Source: Citrobacter youngae
GTDB lineage: Bacteria; Pseudomonadota; Gammaproteobacteria; Enterobacterales; Enterobacteriaceae
Direction of reading: 5' to 3'
DNA: 64,000 bases
Assembly: GCF_003818115.1 (NCBI RefSeq)
Contig: NZ_RPOI01000021.1
Coordinates: 62,001 to 126,000 of the forward strand
Shown here: positions 23,350-37,995 of the stretch, piece by piece
Layout: the number at the start of each line of letters is the position of its first letter
Position numbering within the stretch: the stretch's first letter is position 1
Made by a program: the position numbers and the translations under genes
Notes under the pieces: model-generated
Seen by the model: the letters and a program-made list of their open reading frames with translations, nothing else
Told to the model about the DNA's origin: nothing
Databases searched by the model: none

Positions 23350-24666
23350 ATGGCTGATTACCAGGGTAAAAATGTCGTCATTATCGGTCTGGGATTGACC
23401 GGGCTGTCCTGCGTGGATTTCTTTCTGGCGCGTGGCGTGACGCCGCGCGTGATGGATACCCGTGCGACGCCGCCTGGCCTGGATAAATTACCGGAAGCGG
23501 TTGAGCGTCATGTCGGCAGCCTGAATGATGACTGGCTGCTGGCTGCCGATCTCATCGTCGCCAGCCCTGGTATTGCCCTGGCGCATCCTTCGTTGAGCGC
23601 CGCTGCTGATGCAGGGATTGAAATTGTTGGCGACATTGAGCTGTTTTGTCGCGAAGCACAGGCGCCGATCGTCGCGATCACCGGGTCCAACGGTAAAAGC
23701 ACCGTCACGACGCTGGTTGGCGAAATGGCGAAAGCGGCCGGAGTAAACGTCGGCGTTGGCGGTAATATTGGCCTGCCTGCGCTGATGCTGCTTGATGCGG
23801 AACGTGAATTGTATGTACTGGAGCTGTCGAGCTTCCAGCTTGAGACAACCTCCAGCTTACAGGCCGTAGCCGCCACCATTTTGAACGTCACCGAAGATCA
23901 TATGGACAGATATCCGTTTGGCTTGCAGCAGTACCGTGCGGCCAAACTGCGTGTCTATGAGAATGCGAAAGTGTGTGTGGTTAATGCTGATGATGCGCTG
24001 ACCATGCCGATTCGCGGGGCGGATGAGCGCTGCGTGAGCTTTGGCATCAACATGGGTGACTATCATCTCAATCGTCAGCAAGGTGAAACCTGGCTGCGGG
24101 TGAAGGGTGAAAAAGTCCTGAACGTGAAAGAGATGACGCTTACCGGCCAGCATAACTATACCAACGCCCTGGCGGCGCTGGCGCTGGCGGATGCTGCGGG
24201 TCTGCCGCGGGCGTCCAGCCTGAAAGCGCTGACTACCTTTACCGGTCTGGCGCACCGTTTTCAGTTGGTGCTGAACCATAACGGCGTACGCTGGATTAAC
24301 GATTCGAAAGCCACCAACGTGGGCAGTACCGAAGCCGCGCTGAATGGCCTGCACGTTGACGGCACGCTGCACCTGCTGCTGGGCGGCGACGGAAAATCCG
24401 CTGATTTTATGCCGCTGCAACGTTACCTGAGCGGCAACAATATTCGTCTGTACTGCTTTGGTCGCGATGGCGCGCAACTCGCCGCTCTGCGACCTGAGAT
24501 TGCGGAACAAACTGAAACCATGGAACAGGCGATGCGTCTGCTTGCGCCGCGCGTGAAGCCGGGCGATATGGTGCTGCTGTCGCCAGCCTGCGCCAGCCTT
24601 GACCAGTTCAAGAACTTTGAGCAACGTGGTGACGTCTTCACCCGTTTGGCGAAGGAGTTGGGTTGA
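23350..24666 (+). CDS. murD: UDP-MurNAc-L-Ala:D-Glu ligase MurD
   Basis: MurD adds D-glutamate to UDP-MurNAc-L-alanine. It has 438 residues. The N-terminal UMP-binding Rossmann motif is [12 protein letters not shown], the ATP loop [15 protein letters not shown] begins near residue 113, and the C-terminal [19 protein letters not shown] substrate loop is intact. The stop shares one base with the ftsW start (TGATG). Confidence 0.98.
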   Translation: MADYQGKNVVIIGLGLTGLSCVDFFLARGVTPRVMDTRATPPGLDKLPEAVERHVGSLNDDWLLAADLIVASPGIALAHPSLSAAADAGIEIVGDIELFCREAQAPIVAITGSNGKSTVTTLVGEMAKAAGVNVGVGGNIGLPALMLLDAERELYVLELSSFQLETTSSLQAVAATILNVTEDHMDRYPFGLQQYRAAKLRVYENAKVCVVNADDALTMPIRGADERCVSFGINMGDYHLNRQQGETWLRVKGEKVLNVKEMTLTGQHNYTNALAALALADAAGLPRASSLKALTTFTGLAHRFQLVLNHNGVRWINDSKATNVGSTEAALNGLHVDGTLHLLLGGDGKSADFMPLQRYLSGNNIRLYCFGRDGAQLAALRPEIAEQTETMEQAMRLLAPRVKPGDMVLLSPACASLDQFKNFEQRGDVFTRLAKELG

Positions 24667-25910
24667 TGCGCTTATCTCTCCCTCGTCTGAAAATGCCGCG
24701 CGTACCGGGACTGGGTGTCCTGGCGTGGATCTTCGCGGCACTTAAAGGCTGGGTGATGGCTTCGCGTGATAAAGACGCCGACAGCCTGATCATGTATGAC
24801 CGCATGCTGCTGTGGCTGACCTTTGGTCTGGCAGCGATTGGTTTTGTGATGGTGACATCAGCATCGATGCCTGTAGGGCAACGCCTGGCGGGCGATCCTT
24901 TCCTGTTTGCTAAGCGTGACGCGTTGTACATCTTTCTCGCGTTTTGTCTGGCGATGGTGACGCTGCGTCTGCCGATGGAGTTCTGGCAAAAGTACAGTAC
25001 GACGATGCTGATAGCCTCAATCATCATGCTGCTGATCGTTCTGGTGGTGGGGAGTTCCGTTAACGGGGCGTCGCGCTGGATTGCGTTGGGCCCGCTGCGT
25101 ATTCAGCCTGCGGAATTTACCAAGCTGTCGCTGTTCTGTTATCTCGCCAATTATCTGGTGCGTAAAGTGGATGAGGTGCGTAACAACCTGCGCGGCTTCT
25201 TAAAACCGATGGGCGTGATCCTGGTGCTGGCTATTTTACTGCTGGCGCAGCCTGACCTCGGTACGGTGGTGGTGCTGTTTGTTACCACGTTGGCGATGCT
25301 ATTTTTGGCTGGCGCCAAATTGTGGCAATTCATCGCCATCATCGGCATGGGGATTTCGGCGGTCGTACTGCTGATCCTTGCCGAGCCGTATCGTATTCGC
25401 CGCGTAACTTCCTTCTGGAACCCGTGGGAAGATCCGTTTGGCAGCGGCTATCAGCTGACACAGTCTCTGATGGCTTTTGGTCGCGGTGAAGTGTGGGGCC
25501 AGGGATTGGGTAATTCAGTCCAAAAACTGGAGTATTTGCCGGAAGCGCACACCGACTTTATCTTCGCCATTATTGGGGAGGAGCTGGGTTATATCGGTGT
25601 GGTACTCGCTCTTTTAATGGTATTCTTCGTCGCTTTTCGCGCGATGTCGATTGGTCGTAAGGCGCTGGAAATTGACCACCGTTTTTCAGGTTTCTTAGCC
25701 TGCTCCATCGGGATTTGGTTTAGCTTCCAGGCGCTGGTAAACGTCGGCGCGGCGGCGGGTATGCTGCCAACGAAAGGTCTGACGTTGCCGTTGATCAGTT
25801 ATGGTGGTTCAAGTTTGTTGATCATGTCGACAGCCATCATGTTTTTGTTACGTATTGATTATGAAACGCGTCTGGAAAAAGCCCAGGCGTTTACACGAGG
25901 TGCACGATGA
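24666..25910 (+). CDS. ftsW: Septal peptidoglycan polymerase FtsW
   Basis: FtsW is the SEDS-family glycosyltransferase that polymerises lipid II at the septum with FtsI. I start at ATG 24666 (414 residues, [15 protein letters not shown]), the E. coli length; a TTG one codon earlier is unnecessary. There are about ten membrane helices. SEDS signatures are [10 protein letters not shown], the large periplasmic-loop segment [17 protein letters not shown], and the near-C-terminal [11 protein letters not shown]. It overlaps murG by 4 bp. Confidence 0.97.
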   Translation: MRLSLPRLKMPRVPGLGVLAWIFAALKGWVMASRDKDADSLIMYDRMLLWLTFGLAAIGFVMVTSASMPVGQRLAGDPFLFAKRDALYIFLAFCLAMVTLRLPMEFWQKYSTTMLIASIIMLLIVLVVGSSVNGASRWIALGPLRIQPAEFTKLSLFCYLANYLVRKVDEVRNNLRGFLKPMGVILVLAILLLAQPDLGTVVVLFVTTLAMLFLAGAKLWQFIAIIGMGISAVVLLILAEPYRIRRVTSFWNPWEDPFGSGYQLTQSLMAFGRGEVWGQGLGNSVQKLEYLPEAHTDFIFAIIGEELGYIGVVLALLMVFFVAFRAMSIGRKALEIDHRFSGFLACSIGIWFSFQALVNVGAAAGMLPTKGLTLPLISYGGSSLLIMSTAIMFLLRIDYETRLEKAQAFTRGAR

Positions 25911-26974
25911 GTGGTCAACCGAAGCGGTTAATGGTGATGGCGGGCGGTACCGGTGGACATGTGTTCCCGGGGCTGGCGGTTGCGCACTATTTAATGGCCC
26001 AGGGCTGGCAGGTTCGTTGGCTGGGCACCGCCGATCGTATGGAAGCGGACTTAGTGCCGAAGCATGGCATTGAAATTGACTTTATTCGCATCTCCGGTTT
26101 GCGTGGCAAAGGTGTTAACGCGCTGCTTGCCGCCCCCGTGCGTATTTTTAATGCCTGGCGTCAGGCGCGCGCCATCATGAAGCAGTTTAAGCCTGATGTG
26201 GTGCTGGGTATGGGCGGCTACGTGTCCGGCCCTGGCGGTCTGGCGGCCTGGTCATTAGGCATTCCGGTAGTTCTGCATGAGCAGAACGGTATTGCGGGAT
26301 TAACCAACAAATGGTTGGCGAAGATCGCGACGAAGGTGATGCAGGCCTTCCCTGGTGCTTTCCCGAATGCGGACGTGGTGGGGAATCCAGTGCGTACTGA
26401 TGTCCTTGCACTGCCGTTACCCGAAGAACGTTTGGCTGGGCGTGAAGGTCCGGTGCGCGTGCTTGTTGTCGGAGGTTCGCAGGGCGCGCGCGTGCTGAAC
26501 CAGACGATGCCGCAGGTCGCCGCAAAACTTGGCGACGCAGTGACTATCTGGCATCAGAGCGGTAAAGGCGCGCAGCAAACCGTTGAGCAGGCTTATGCCG
26601 ATGCGGGACAACCGCAGCACAAGGTCACTGAGTTTATTGATGATATGGCAGCCGCCTACGCGTGGGCGGATGTCGTAGTTTGTCGCTCAGGCGCGCTGAC
26701 GGTAAGCGAAATTGCTGCCGCAGGTTTGCCGGCGTTGTTTGTGCCGTTCCAGCACAAAGACAGACAGCAGTACTGGAATGCGCTGCCGCTGGAGAAAGCG
26801 GGCGCTGCCAAAATTCTTGAGCAGCCGCAGTTTACTGTGGATGCCGTCGCCAGCACCCTTGCCGGGTGGTCGCGAGAAACCTTATTAACCATGGCAGAAC
26901 GTGCGCGCGCCGCATCCATACCGGATGCCACAGAGCGTGTTGCAACTGAAGTGAGCCGGGCTGCCCGGGTGTAA
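25907..26974 (+). CDS. murG: UDP-GlcNAc:lipid I N-acetylglucosaminyltransferase MurG
   Basis: MurG is a peripheral inner-membrane GT-B glycosyltransferase that makes lipid II from lipid I. It has 355 residues. The glycine-rich loop [10 protein letters not shown] begins at residue 13, a second one is [10 protein letters not shown], and the UDP-GlcNAc site [18 protein letters not shown] is intact. A 51-bp gap before murC carries no terminator. Confidence 0.98.
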   Translation: MSGQPKRLMVMAGGTGGHVFPGLAVAHYLMAQGWQVRWLGTADRMEADLVPKHGIEIDFIRISGLRGKGVNALLAAPVRIFNAWRQARAIMKQFKPDVVLGMGGYVSGPGGLAAWSLGIPVVLHEQNGIAGLTNKWLAKIATKVMQAFPGAFPNADVVGNPVRTDVLALPLPEERLAGREGPVRVLVVGGSQGARVLNQTMPQVAAKLGDAVTIWHQSGKGAQQTVEQAYADAGQPQHKVTEFIDDMAAAYAWADVVVCRSGALTVSEIAAAGLPALFVPFQHKDRQQYWNALPLEKAGAAKILEQPQFTVDAVASTLAGWSRETLLTMAERARAASIPDATERVATEVSRAARV

Positions 26975-27025
26975 TTGTTGTGATGCCTTTTGCATCGCAT
27001 GAACTGAGAAGTTAATGGCTAAAGA

Positions 27026-29414
<2,389 letters not shown>

Positions 29415-29415
29415 T

Positions 29416-30249
29416 ATGTCGCAGGCTGCGCTGAACACGCGAAACGGTGATGAAGAAGAGGTAGCCTCCTCACGCCGCAATAATGGAACGCGTCTTGCAG
29501 GAATTCTGTTTCTGCTGACAGTGCTGTGCACCGTGTTTGTCAGCGGCTGGGTCGTGTTGGGATGGATGGAAGATGCGCAGCGTTTGCCATTGTCGAAGCT
29601 GGTATTGACCGGTGAGCGACATTACACGCGCAATGACGATATTCGTCAGTCCATTCTGGCGCTGGGCGCTCCGGGTACCTTTATGACTCAGGATGTAAAC
29701 ATCATTCAGAGTCAGATTGAACGCCTTCCCTGGATTAAGCAGGCGAGCGTCAGAAAGCAGTGGCCTGATGAATTGAAGATTCATCTGGTTGAATATGTGC
29801 CAATAGCGCGTTGGAATGACCAACATATGGTGGATGCCGATGGCAATACGTTCAGCGTCCCAACCGGTCGGGCCAATAAGCAGGTATTACCCATGTTGTA
29901 TGGCCCGGAAGGCAGCGCGAGTGAAGTGTTGCAAGGGTTCCGCGATATGGGGCAGGTGCTGGCTAAGGATAGATTCACCCTGAAGGAAGCGGCGATGACC
30001 GCTCGTCGTTCCTGGCAGTTAACGCTTAATAACGATATTAAGCTCAATCTGGGCAGGGGCGATACGATAAAACGTTTGGCTCGCTTTGTGGAACTCTACC
30101 CGGTTTTACAGCAGCAGGCGCAAACCGATGGCAAACGGATTAGCTACGTTGATTTGCGTTATGACTCAGGAGCGGCAGTAGGCTGGGTTCCCTTGCCTCC
30201 TGAGGAATCTAATCAGCAACAGAATCAGGCACAGGCAGAACAACAATGA
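29416..30249 (+). CDS. ftsQ: Cell division protein FtsQ
   Basis: FtsQ anchors the FtsQLB complex to the divisome. It has 277 residues, one more than E. coli. A cytoplasmic N-terminus (1-27) precedes one membrane segment (about 28-51, [20 protein letters not shown]), then a periplasmic POTRA domain beginning [20 protein letters not shown] and a beta domain. The tail ([12 protein letters not shown]) is glutamine-rich and poorly conserved. It overlaps ftsA by 4 bp. In E. coli, promoters for ftsAZ lie within ftsQ; I did not try to map them. Confidence 0.97.
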   Translation: MSQAALNTRNGDEEEVASSRRNNGTRLAGILFLLTVLCTVFVSGWVVLGWMEDAQRLPLSKLVLTGERHYTRNDDIRQSILALGAPGTFMTQDVNIIQSQIERLPWIKQASVRKQWPDELKIHLVEYVPIARWNDQHMVDADGNTFSVPTGRANKQVLPMLYGPEGSASEVLQGFRDMGQVLAKDRFTLKEAAMTARRSWQLTLNNDIKLNLGRGDTIKRLARFVELYPVLQQQAQTDGKRISYVDLRYDSGAAVGWVPLPPEESNQQQNQAQAEQQ

Positions 30250-31508
30250 TCAAGGCGACGGACAGAAAACTGGTAGTTGGACTGGAGATTGGCACCGCGA
30301 AGGTAGCCGCTTTAGTAGGGGAAGTTCTGCCCGACGGTATGGTCAATATCATTGGCGTGGGCAGTTGCCCATCGCGAGGTATGGATAAAGGTGGGGTGAA
30401 TGACCTTGAGTCAGTGGTGAAATGCGTACAGCGCGCCATTGACCAGGCTGAACTGATGGCAGATTGCCAGATTTCCTCAGTGTATCTGGCGCTTTCAGGT
30501 AAACATATTAGCTGTCAGAATGAAATTGGTATGGTGCCCATTTCCGAAGAGGAAGTGACCCAGGAAGATGTGGAAAATGTTGTGCATACGGCAAAATCCG
30601 TACGTGTGCGCGATGAACATCGTGTACTGCACGTTATTCCACAGGAATACGCCATTGACTACCAGGAAGGCATTAAAAATCCGGTCGGTCTTTCCGGCGT
30701 GCGTATGCAGGCAAAAGTACATCTGATTACCTGCCACAACGACATGGCGAAGAACATCGTCAAAGCCGTTGAACGCTGTGGCCTGAAAGTTGACCAACTG
30801 ATATTTGCCGGGTTGGCAGCCAGTTATTCCGTGTTAACGGAAGACGAACGTGAGCTGGGTGTCTGCGTGGTCGATATTGGTGGTGGTACAATGGACATCG
30901 CCGTTTATACTGGCGGGGCGTTGCGCCATACCAAAGTAATCCCTTATGCAGGGAATGTGGTCACCAGCGATATCGCGTATGCCTTTGGTACGCCGCCGAG
31001 CGATGCTGAAGCCATCAAAGTGCGTCATGGTTGTGCGCTGGGTTCTATCGTTGGTAAAGATGAGAGCGTTGAAGTGCCAAGCGTCGGTGGTCGTCCGCCA
31101 CGCAGTCTGCAACGTCAGACTCTGGCTGAGGTCATTGAGCCGCGTTATACCGAGCTGCTTAACCTGGTCAACGAAGAAATTTTGCAATTACAGGAACAAC
31201 TTCGCCAGCAGGGTGTGAAACATCATCTGGCGGCGGGGATTGTGTTAACCGGTGGTGCTGCGCAAATTGAAGGTCTTGCGGCTTGCGCTCAGCGCGTGTT
31301 TCATACGCAGGTGCGTATTGGTGCGCCGCTCAATATTACCGGTCTGACAGATTATGCCCAGGAGCCGTATTATTCAACGGCAGTGGGGTTGCTTCATTAC
31401 GGGAAAGAATCCCATTTAAGTGGTGAAGCTGAAGTTGAAAAACGTGTAACGGCATCAGTTGGCTCGTGGATTAAACGACTCAATAGTTGGCTGCGAAAAG
31501 AGTTTTAA
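30246..31508 (+). CDS. ftsA: Cell division protein FtsA
   Basis: FtsA is the actin-like ATPase that tethers FtsZ to the membrane and recruits late division proteins. It has 420 residues. Nucleotide-binding motifs are [15 protein letters not shown] (about 13-27), [17 protein letters not shown] (about 208-224) and [12 protein letters not shown]. The C-terminal membrane-binding amphipathic helix is [15 protein letters not shown]. In E. coli ftsZ follows about 60 bp later; here the gap is 185 bp because of an ERIC element. Confidence 0.98.
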   Translation: MIKATDRKLVVGLEIGTAKVAALVGEVLPDGMVNIIGVGSCPSRGMDKGGVNDLESVVKCVQRAIDQAELMADCQISSVYLALSGKHISCQNEIGMVPISEEEVTQEDVENVVHTAKSVRVRDEHRVLHVIPQEYAIDYQEGIKNPVGLSGVRMQAKVHLITCHNDMAKNIVKAVERCGLKVDQLIFAGLAASYSVLTEDERELGVCVVDIGGGTMDIAVYTGGALRHTKVIPYAGNVVTSDIAYAFGTPPSDAEAIKVRHGCALGSIVGKDESVEVPSVGGRPPRSLQRQTLAEVIEPRYTELLNLVNEEILQLQEQLRQQGVKHHLAAGIVLTGGAAQIEGLAACAQRVFHTQVRIGAPLNITGLTDYAQEPYYSTAVGLLHYGKESHLSGEAEVEKRVTASVGSWIKRLNSWLRKEF

Positions 31509-31553
31509 TTTTTATGAGGCCGGCAATAATTACGGCCTCAGGCGACAGGCACA

Positions 31554-31676
31554 TACACAACGTCATTCAAGTTGCATCGCGACGGCAACCGAGCGAATCT
31601 CCTGGAACATAGTTTACTATGTGACGGGAGTGAGTGAAGGCAGCCAACAAAGAGGCGGCTTGAAGGATAAAGTGTA
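31554..31676 (+). repeat. ERIC element between ftsA and ftsZ
   Basis: This 123-bp element starts tacacaacgtcattcaagtt and ends gcttgaaggataaagtgta, with imperfectly complementary ends bounded by TA. Its centre is the perfect hairpin acatagt-tt-actatgt (31607-31622), flanked by the ERIC-typical gtgagtgaaggcagccaaca. It replaces about two bases of the short ftsA-ftsZ spacer as I recall it from E. coli, leaving the ftsZ ribosome site (cggagagaaact) intact 18 bp to its right. Confidence 0.93.
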
Positions 31677-31693
31677 AAACGGAGAGAGAAACT

Positions 31694-32845
31694 ATGTTTG
31701 AACCTATGGAACTGACCAATGACGCGGTGATTAAAGTCATCGGCGTCGGCGGCGGCGGCGGTAATGCCGTTGAACACATGGTGCGCGAGCGCATCGAAGG
31801 TGTTGAATTCTTCGCGGTGAATACCGACGCTCAGGCGTTGCGTAAAACGGCGGTTGGACAGACCATTCAGATTGGTAGCGGCATCACCAAGGGTCTGGGC
31901 GCGGGTGCAAACCCGGAAGTCGGTCGCAATGCGGCAGACGAAGACCGTGAAGCTCTGCGTGCAGCGCTTGACGGCGCAGACATGGTGTTCATCGCAGCAG
32001 GCATGGGCGGCGGGACCGGGACCGGTGCAGCGCCAGTGGTTGCTGAAGTAGCAAAAGATTTAGGTATTCTGACCGTTGCTGTCGTGACTAAGCCTTTCAA
32101 CTTTGAAGGCAAGAAGCGTATGGCATTCGCGGAGCAGGGTATCACCGAGCTGTCCAAACATGTGGACTCTCTAATTACTATTCCGAACGACAAACTGCTG
32201 AAAGTGCTGGGTCGCGGTATCTCCCTGCTGGATGCGTTTGGCGCAGCGAATGATGTGCTGAAAGGCGCAGTCCAGGGTATCGCTGAACTGATTACCCGTC
32301 CGGGCCTGATGAACGTCGACTTTGCCGACGTGCGCACCGTGATGTCCGAAATGGGCTATGCGATGATGGGTTCTGGCGTGGCGAGCGGTGAAGATCGCGC
32401 TGAAGAAGCGGCTGAAATGGCTATCTCTTCACCTCTGCTGGAAGATATCGATCTGTCCGGCGCGCGTGGCGTGCTGGTCAACATTACTGCGGGCTTCGAC
32501 CTGCGTCTGGATGAGTTCGAAACCGTAGGTAACACGATTCGTGCATTTGCATCGGATAACGCGACTGTGGTTATCGGTACTTCTCTGGACCCGGATATGA
32601 ACGACGAACTGCGCGTTACCGTTGTTGCCACTGGAATTGGTATGGACAAGCGTCCTGAAATCACTCTGGTGACCAACAAGCAGGTTCAGCAGCCGGTAAT
32701 GGATCGTTACCAGCAGCACGGTATGGCGCCGTTGACGCAAGAGCAAAAACCGGTAGCGAAGGTGGTTAACGACAATACGCCGCAGACCACTAAAGAGCCG
32801 GATTATCTGGATATCCCTGCATTCCTGCGTAAGCAAGCTGATTAA
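31694..32845 (+). CDS. ftsZ: Tubulin-like division GTPase FtsZ
   Basis: FtsZ polymerises at midcell into the Z ring. The 383 residues equal E. coli. GTP-binding features are [14 protein letters not shown] (about 16-29), the tubulin signature GGGTGTG (about 104-110) and the T7-loop region [12 protein letters not shown]-type segment near residues 207-215. The C-terminal conserved peptide that binds FtsA and Zip[16 protein letters not shown], is complete. A strong cggagaga site precedes the ATG, directly after an ERIC element that must form part of the ftsZ leader on any ftsA-ftsZ transcript. Confidence 0.98.
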   Translation: MFEPMELTNDAVIKVIGVGGGGGNAVEHMVRERIEGVEFFAVNTDAQALRKTAVGQTIQIGSGITKGLGAGANPEVGRNAADEDREALRAALDGADMVFIAAGMGGGTGTGAAPVVAEVAKDLGILTVAVVTKPFNFEGKKRMAFAEQGITELSKHVDSLITIPNDKLLKVLGRGISLLDAFGAANDVLKGAVQGIAELITRPGLMNVDFADVRTVMSEMGYAMMGSGVASGEDRAEEAAEMAISSPLLEDIDLSGARGVLVNITAGFDLRLDEFETVGNTIRAFASDNATVVIGTSLDPDMNDELRVTVVATGIGMDKRPEITLVTNKQVQQPVMDRYQQHGMAPLTQEQKPVAKVVNDNTPQTTKEPDYLDIPAFLRKQAD

Positions 32846-32924
32846 GAATTAGCTGGAATTTGGGGATTGTGGCTCTTTGTGCTAAACTGGCCCACCGAAT
32901 GTATAGTACACTTCGGTTGGATAG

Positions 32925-33863
<939 letters not shown>

Positions 33864-33867
33864 TAAC

Positions 33868-33995
33868 TATACACAAAATCATTCAAGTTGCATCAAGGCG
33901 GCAACTGAGCGAATCCTCAGGAACGTACGACCAGTACGTGACTGGGGTGAGAGAAGGCAGCCAACAAAGAGGCAGCTTGAAGGATGAAGTGTATA
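33868..33995 (+). repeat. ERIC element after lpxC
   Basis: This 128-bp element is bounded by tatacac and gtgtata, and begins only 5 bp after the lpxC stop. Its central stem is acgtac-gacca-gtacgt (33924-33940), different in sequence from the other two copies but still base-paired. It shares ttcaagttgcatc, gactggggtgag and gcagccaacaaagaggc with the ftsA-ftsZ copy. It lies upstream of the lpxC terminator, so it is part of the lpxC 3' UTR. Confidence 0.94.
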
Positions 33996-34011
33996 TCTGT
34001 CGTATAAATTC

Positions 34012-34062
34012 GACTGGTCAATCTGGCACTCTCTCCGGCCAGGTGAGCCAGTCGTTTTTTTT
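34012..34062 (+). terminator. lpxC terminator
   Basis: The arms gactgg (34012-34017) and ccagtc (34048-34053), with an inner ctgg/ccag pairing, are followed by g and eight T. The terminator should end the lpxC transcript after the ERIC sequence. The 200 bp to secM that follow carry no gene. They are A+T-rich and presumably hold the secM-secA promoter, which I could not define. Confidence 0.85.
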
Positions 34063-34270
34063 ATCCTCCAATAGCTCACCGTCTTTTTCGATGCGGCTTT
34101 TTTCCCGCTGTCAGATTAAAATACTGAGCGATCGCTGCTTTCTTAAGCATATTTACCCGCGACTTGCGTCATTACTGCTGTGGTGCGAACGCATTAATGG
34201 TAATATTTGTGCGCAAAAAATGGTTTTGCATTTATAACCCCAAACGCAGGGTAGATCAGGTGGCAATAAC

Positions 34271-34777
34271 GTGAGTGGAATACTGACGCGCTGGCGACAG
34301 TTAGGCAGACGGTACTTCTGGCCGCATCTCTTATTAGGGATGGTCGCGGCAAGTTTTGGCCTGCCCGCGATCGGTAATGCTGCTGAACCTAATACCCCCG
34401 CGAAGGCGACCGCCAGCAATCACGATCAAGGCGCTAAAGTTAACTTTAACCAGCTTGCTTTGCTGGAAGCCACTAACCGTCGCCCGAATTTTACTGTTGA
34501 TTATTGGCATCAACATGCCATTCGTACGGTTATACGCCATCTTTCTTTTGCTATGGCCCCTCAGGCGCTGCCCGTTGCCGAAGAGCCGTTGCCAATCCAG
34601 GCGCACCATCTTGCGTTACTGAATACGCTTAGCGCGATGCTGACGCAGGAAGGCAGACCGCCGGCGACAGTAAGTCGCGTGACATATGCCCATTTCACTT
34701 CTCAGGCCGCGTTTAGTATTCCTGTCTGGATAAGCCAGCAGCAGGGTATCCGCGCTGGTCCTCAACGCCTCAGCTAA
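34271..34777 (+). CDS. secM: Secretion monitor SecM
   Basis: SecM is a secreted arrest peptide whose translation stall exposes the secA ribosome site when secretion is poor. It starts at GTG 34271 and has 168 residues (E. coli 170). A long signal peptide ends near residue 37 (GLPAIGNAA). The stall motif [17 protein letters not shown] occupies 148-164 with every required position (F, W, I, G, I, R, A, G, P) kept, although the preceding 30 residues are divergent. Confidence 0.95.
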   Translation: MSGILTRWRQLGRRYFWPHLLLGMVAASFGLPAIGNAAEPNTPAKATASNHDQGAKVNFNQLALLEATNRRPNFTVDYWHQHAIRTVIRHLSFAMAPQALPVAEEPLPIQAHHLALLNTLSAMLTQEGRPPATVSRVTYAHFTSQAAFSIPVWISQQQGIRAGPQRLS

Positions 34778-34837
34778 AAAAGAACCTTCCAACTTATAAT
34801 TTTTGACTCCGCACCGCGGGGCGTTTGAGATTTTATT
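34761..34837 (+). promoter_or_regulatory. secM-secA hairpin sequestering the secA ribosome site
   Basis: The end of secM (ctcaacgcc from 34761) can pair with ggcgtttgag at 34820-34829 next to the secA start, enclosing the gccccgcggtgc-type inner stem. A ribosome stalled at the SecM arrest motif would cover the left arm and free the secA start. The pairing has one bulged base. This is the known E. coli mechanism; the arms are visible here. Confidence 0.75.
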
Positions 34838-37543
34838 ATGCTAATCAAATTATTAACGAAAGTATTCGGTAGCCGTAACGAACGTACGCTGCGTCGTATG
34901 CGCAAAGTGGTCAACGTCATCAACGCGATGGAACCGGAGATGGAAAAACTCTCCGATTATGAGCTGAAAGCGAAGACCGCTGAATTCCGCGCCCGTCTGG
35001 AAAAAGGTGCCAGCGTGGAAAGCCTGATCCCGGAAGCATTTGCGGTAGTCCGTGAAGCGAGTAAGCGTGTGTTCGGTATGCGTCACTTCGACGTTCAGCT
35101 GCTGGGTGGTATGGTCCTCAACGATCGCTGTATCGCAGAAATGCGTACCGGTGAAGGTAAAACACTGACCGCAACGTTGCCAGCCTACCTGAACGCATTA
35201 AGCGGGAAAGGTGTACACGTCGTTACCGTGAACGACTATCTGGCTCAGCGTGACGCCGAAAATAACCGCCCACTGTTTGAGTTCCTCGGTATGACCGTAG
35301 GTATCAACATGTCAGGTCTGCCGGCTCCGGCCAAGCGTGAAGCTTACAATGCTGACATCACTTACGGTACCAACAACGAATACGGCTTTGACTACCTGCG
35401 CGACAACATGGCGTTTAGCCCGGAAGAGCGCGTTCAGCGTAAACTGCATTATGCGCTGGTCGATGAAGTCGACTCCATCCTGATCGATGAAGCACGTACT
35501 CCGCTGATCATTTCCGGCCCGGCTGAAGATAGCTCGGAAATGTACAAGAAAGTGAACAAAATCATTCCAAACCTGATCCGTCAGGAGAAGGAAGATTCTG
35601 ACACATTCCAGGGCGAAGGCCATTTCTCTGTCGATGAGAAATCGCGCCAGGTTAACCTTACCGAACGTGGTCTGGTTCTGATTGAAGAACTGCTGGTGAA
35701 AGAAGGCATTATGGATGAAGGCGAGTCGTTGTACTCTCCGGGCAACATTATGCTGATGCATCACGTGACTGCTGCACTGCGTGCACATGTGCTGTTCACC
35801 CGTGATGTAGACTACATTGTGAAAGACGGCGAAGTTATCATCGTCGACGAACACACCGGACGTACCATGCAGGGGCGTCGCTGGTCCGACGGCCTGCACC
35901 AGGCTGTTGAAGCCAAAGAAGGCGTAGAAATCCAGAACGAAAACCAGACGCTGGCTTCTATCACCTTCCAGAACTACTTCCGCTTGTACGAAAAACTGGC
36001 CGGTATGACCGGTACAGCAGATACCGAAGCGTTCGAATTCAGCTCTATCTACAAACTGGATACCGTAGTGGTGCCGACCAACCGTCCGATGATCCGTAAG
36101 GATTTGCCGGATCTGGTGTACATGACCGAAGCGGAAAAAATTCAGGCCATTATCGAAGATATTAAAGAGCGTACCGCGAATGGTCAGCCGGTGCTGGTGG
36201 GGACTATCTCCATTGAGAAATCTGAAGTGGTCTCTAACGAACTGACCAAAGCAGGTATCAAGCATAACGTGCTGAACGCCAAGTTCCACGCTAACGAAGC
36301 AGCAATCGTCGCACAGGCGGGCTATCCTTCAGCCGTGACCATTGCCACTAACATGGCGGGTCGTGGTACGGATATCGTGCTGGGCGGTAGCTGGCAGGCA
36401 GAAGTCGCCGAGCTGGAAAATCCGACAGAAGAACAAATCGCACAGATTAAAGCTGACTGGCAGGTGCGTCACGACGCGGTGTTGGCCTCCGGTGGTTTGC
36501 ACATCATTGGTACCGAACGTCATGAATCTCGCCGTATCGATAACCAGCTGCGTGGCCGTTCCGGTCGTCAGGGGGATGCGGGTTCTTCTCGTTTCTACCT
36601 GTCGATGGAAGATGCGCTGATGCGTATTTTTGCCTCCGACCGCGTGTCTGGCATGATGCGTAAATTGGGTATGAAGCCAGGTGAAGCGATTGAACATCCA
36701 TGGGTAACCAAAGCGATTGCTAACGCGCAGCGTAAAGTAGAAAGCCGCAACTTCGACATTCGTAAGCAATTGCTGGAATATGATGATGTCGCCAACGACC
36801 AGCGTCGCGCAATCTACACCCAGCGTAACGAACTGCTGGACGTATCTGACGTTAGCGAGACCATCAACAGCATCCGTGAAGATGTCTTCAAAGCAACGAT
36901 TGATGCCTATATTCCGCCGCAGTCTCTGGAAGAAATGTGGGATATCCCGGGTCTGCAGGAACGTCTGAAAAACGACTTCGATCTGGAAATGCCGATTTCA
37001 GAGTGGCTGGATAAAGAGCCTGAGCTGCACGAAGAAACGCTGCGCGAACGTATTCTGGCAAACGCCGTAGAAGTTTATCAGCGTAAAGAAGACGTTGTGG
37101 GCGCAGAGATGATGCGTCACTTCGAAAAAGGCGTGATGCTGCAAACTCTCGACTCCTTGTGGAAAGAGCACCTTGCGGCGATGGACTATCTGCGTCAGGG
37201 TATCCACCTGCGTGGTTATGCGCAAAAAGATCCGAAGCAGGAATATAAACGCGAATCCTTCTCTATGTTTGCATCAATGCTGGAATCACTGAAGTACGAA
37301 GTGATCAGCACCCTGAGCAAAGTTCAGGTGCGTATGCCTGAAGAAGTCGAAGCAATGGAGCAGCAGCGTCGCGAAGATGCTGAGCGTTTAGCGCAGATGC
37401 AGCAACTGAGCCATAAAGGTGATGATTCTGCTGCGGCAGAAGAGCTGGCGGCACAAACTGGCGATCGTAAAGTGGGTCGTAACGATCCGTGTCCTTGCGG
37501 TTCCGGTAAAAAATACAAACAGTGCCATGGCCGTCTGAGCTAA
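34838..37543 (+). CDS. secA: Preprotein translocase ATPase SecA
   Basis: SecA drives preproteins through SecYEG with ATP. The 901 residues equal E. coli. Walker A is [16 protein letters not shown] (about 99-114), the DEAD-like box is [15 protein letters not shown] (about 205-219), and the second motor domain has [14 protein letters not shown] and [16 protein letters not shown] preprotein cross-linking domain and helical scaffold follow. The C-terminal zinc tail [14 protein letters not shown] (C885, C887, C896, H897) binds SecB. Confidence 0.98.
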   Translation: MLIKLLTKVFGSRNERTLRRMRKVVNVINAMEPEMEKLSDYELKAKTAEFRARLEKGASVESLIPEAFAVVREASKRVFGMRHFDVQLLGGMVLNDRCIAEMRTGEGKTLTATLPAYLNALSGKGVHVVTVNDYLAQRDAENNRPLFEFLGMTVGINMSGLPAPAKREAYNADITYGTNNEYGFDYLRDNMAFSPEERVQRKLHYALVDEVDSILIDEARTPLIISGPAEDSSEMYKKVNKIIPNLIRQEKEDSDTFQGEGHFSVDEKSRQVNLTERGLVLIEELLVKEGIMDEGESLYSPGNIMLMHHVTAALRAHVLFTRDVDYIVKDGEVIIVDEHTGRTMQGRRWSDGLHQAVEAKEGVEIQNENQTLASITFQNYFRLYEKLAGMTGTADTEAFEFSSIYKLDTVVVPTNRPMIRKDLPDLVYMTEAEKIQAIIEDIKERTANGQPVLVGTISIEKSEVVSNELTKAGIKHNVLNAKFHANEAAIVAQAGYPSAVTIATNMAGRGTDIVLGGSWQAEVAELENPTEEQIAQIKADWQVRHDAVLASGGLHIIGTERHESRRIDNQLRGRSGRQGDAGSSRFYLSMEDALMRIFASDRVSGMMRKLGMKPGEAIEHPWVTKAIANAQRKVESRNFDIRKQLLEYDDVANDQRRAIYTQRNELLDVSDVSETINSIREDVFKATIDAYIPPQSLEEMWDIPGLQERLKNDFDLEMPISEWLDKEPELHEETLRERILANAVEVYQRKEDVVGAEMMRHFEKGVMLQTLDSLWKEHLAAMDYLRQGIHLRGYAQKDPKQEYKRESFSMFASMLESLKYEVISTLSKVQVRMPEEVEAMEQQRREDAERLAQMQQLSHKGDDSAAAEELAAQTGDRKVGRNDPCPCGSGKKYKQCHGRLS

Positions 37544-37560
37544 GAAAATAACTCACTGAA

Positions 37561-37586
37561 AAGGCGCAGAATTCTGCGCCTTTTTT
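37561..37586 (+). terminator. secA terminator
   Basis: The perfect palindrome aaggcgcagaattctgcgcc (37561-37580), plus tt, runs straight into six T. It separates secA from mutT, whose ATG is 14 bp beyond, so mutT probably relies on read-through or an internal start. Confidence 0.93.
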
Positions 37587-37599
37587 ATGGACGATAAAT

Positions 37600-37989
37600 A
37601 TGAAAGTACTGCAAATCGCTGTTGGAATTATTCGTAATAAGCACAACGAGATTTTTATCACTCAGCGTGCAGCTGATGCCCACATGGCAAATAAGCTGGA
37701 GTTTCCCGGCGGAAAAATAGAAGCGGGCGAAACGCCGGAGCAGGCACTGGTTCGCGAACTACAGGAAGAAGTCGGGATTACGCCGACTCAAAGCTCATTG
37801 TTCGAAAAGCTGGAGTATCAGTTTCCGGACAGACATATCACGCTGTGGTTCTGGCTGGTTGAAAGCTGGGAAGGTGAGCCATGGGGAAAAGAGGGGCAAC
37901 CGGCGCAGTGGATTGCGCAACATGCTCTGAATGCGGAAGATTTCCCGCCTGCGAATGCGCCGGTCATTGAAAAGTTGATTGCTGGCTAA
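37600..37989 (+). CDS. mutT: 8-oxo-dGTP diphosphatase MutT
   Basis: MutT hydrolyses 8-oxo-dGTP and prevents A:T to C:G transversions. It has 129 residues. The Nudix box runs from G38 to I60 (GKIEAGETPEQALVRELQEE, then VGI), with catalytic E53, E56 and E57. The following FEKLEYQFPDRHITLWFWLV matches the family. Confidence 0.97.
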   Translation: MKVLQIAVGIIRNKHNEIFITQRAADAHMANKLEFPGGKIEAGETPEQALVRELQEEVGITPTQSSLFEKLEYQFPDRHITLWFWLVESWEGEPWGKEGQPAQWIAQHALNAEDFPPANAPVIEKLIAG

Positions 37990-37995
37990 TGGTGT

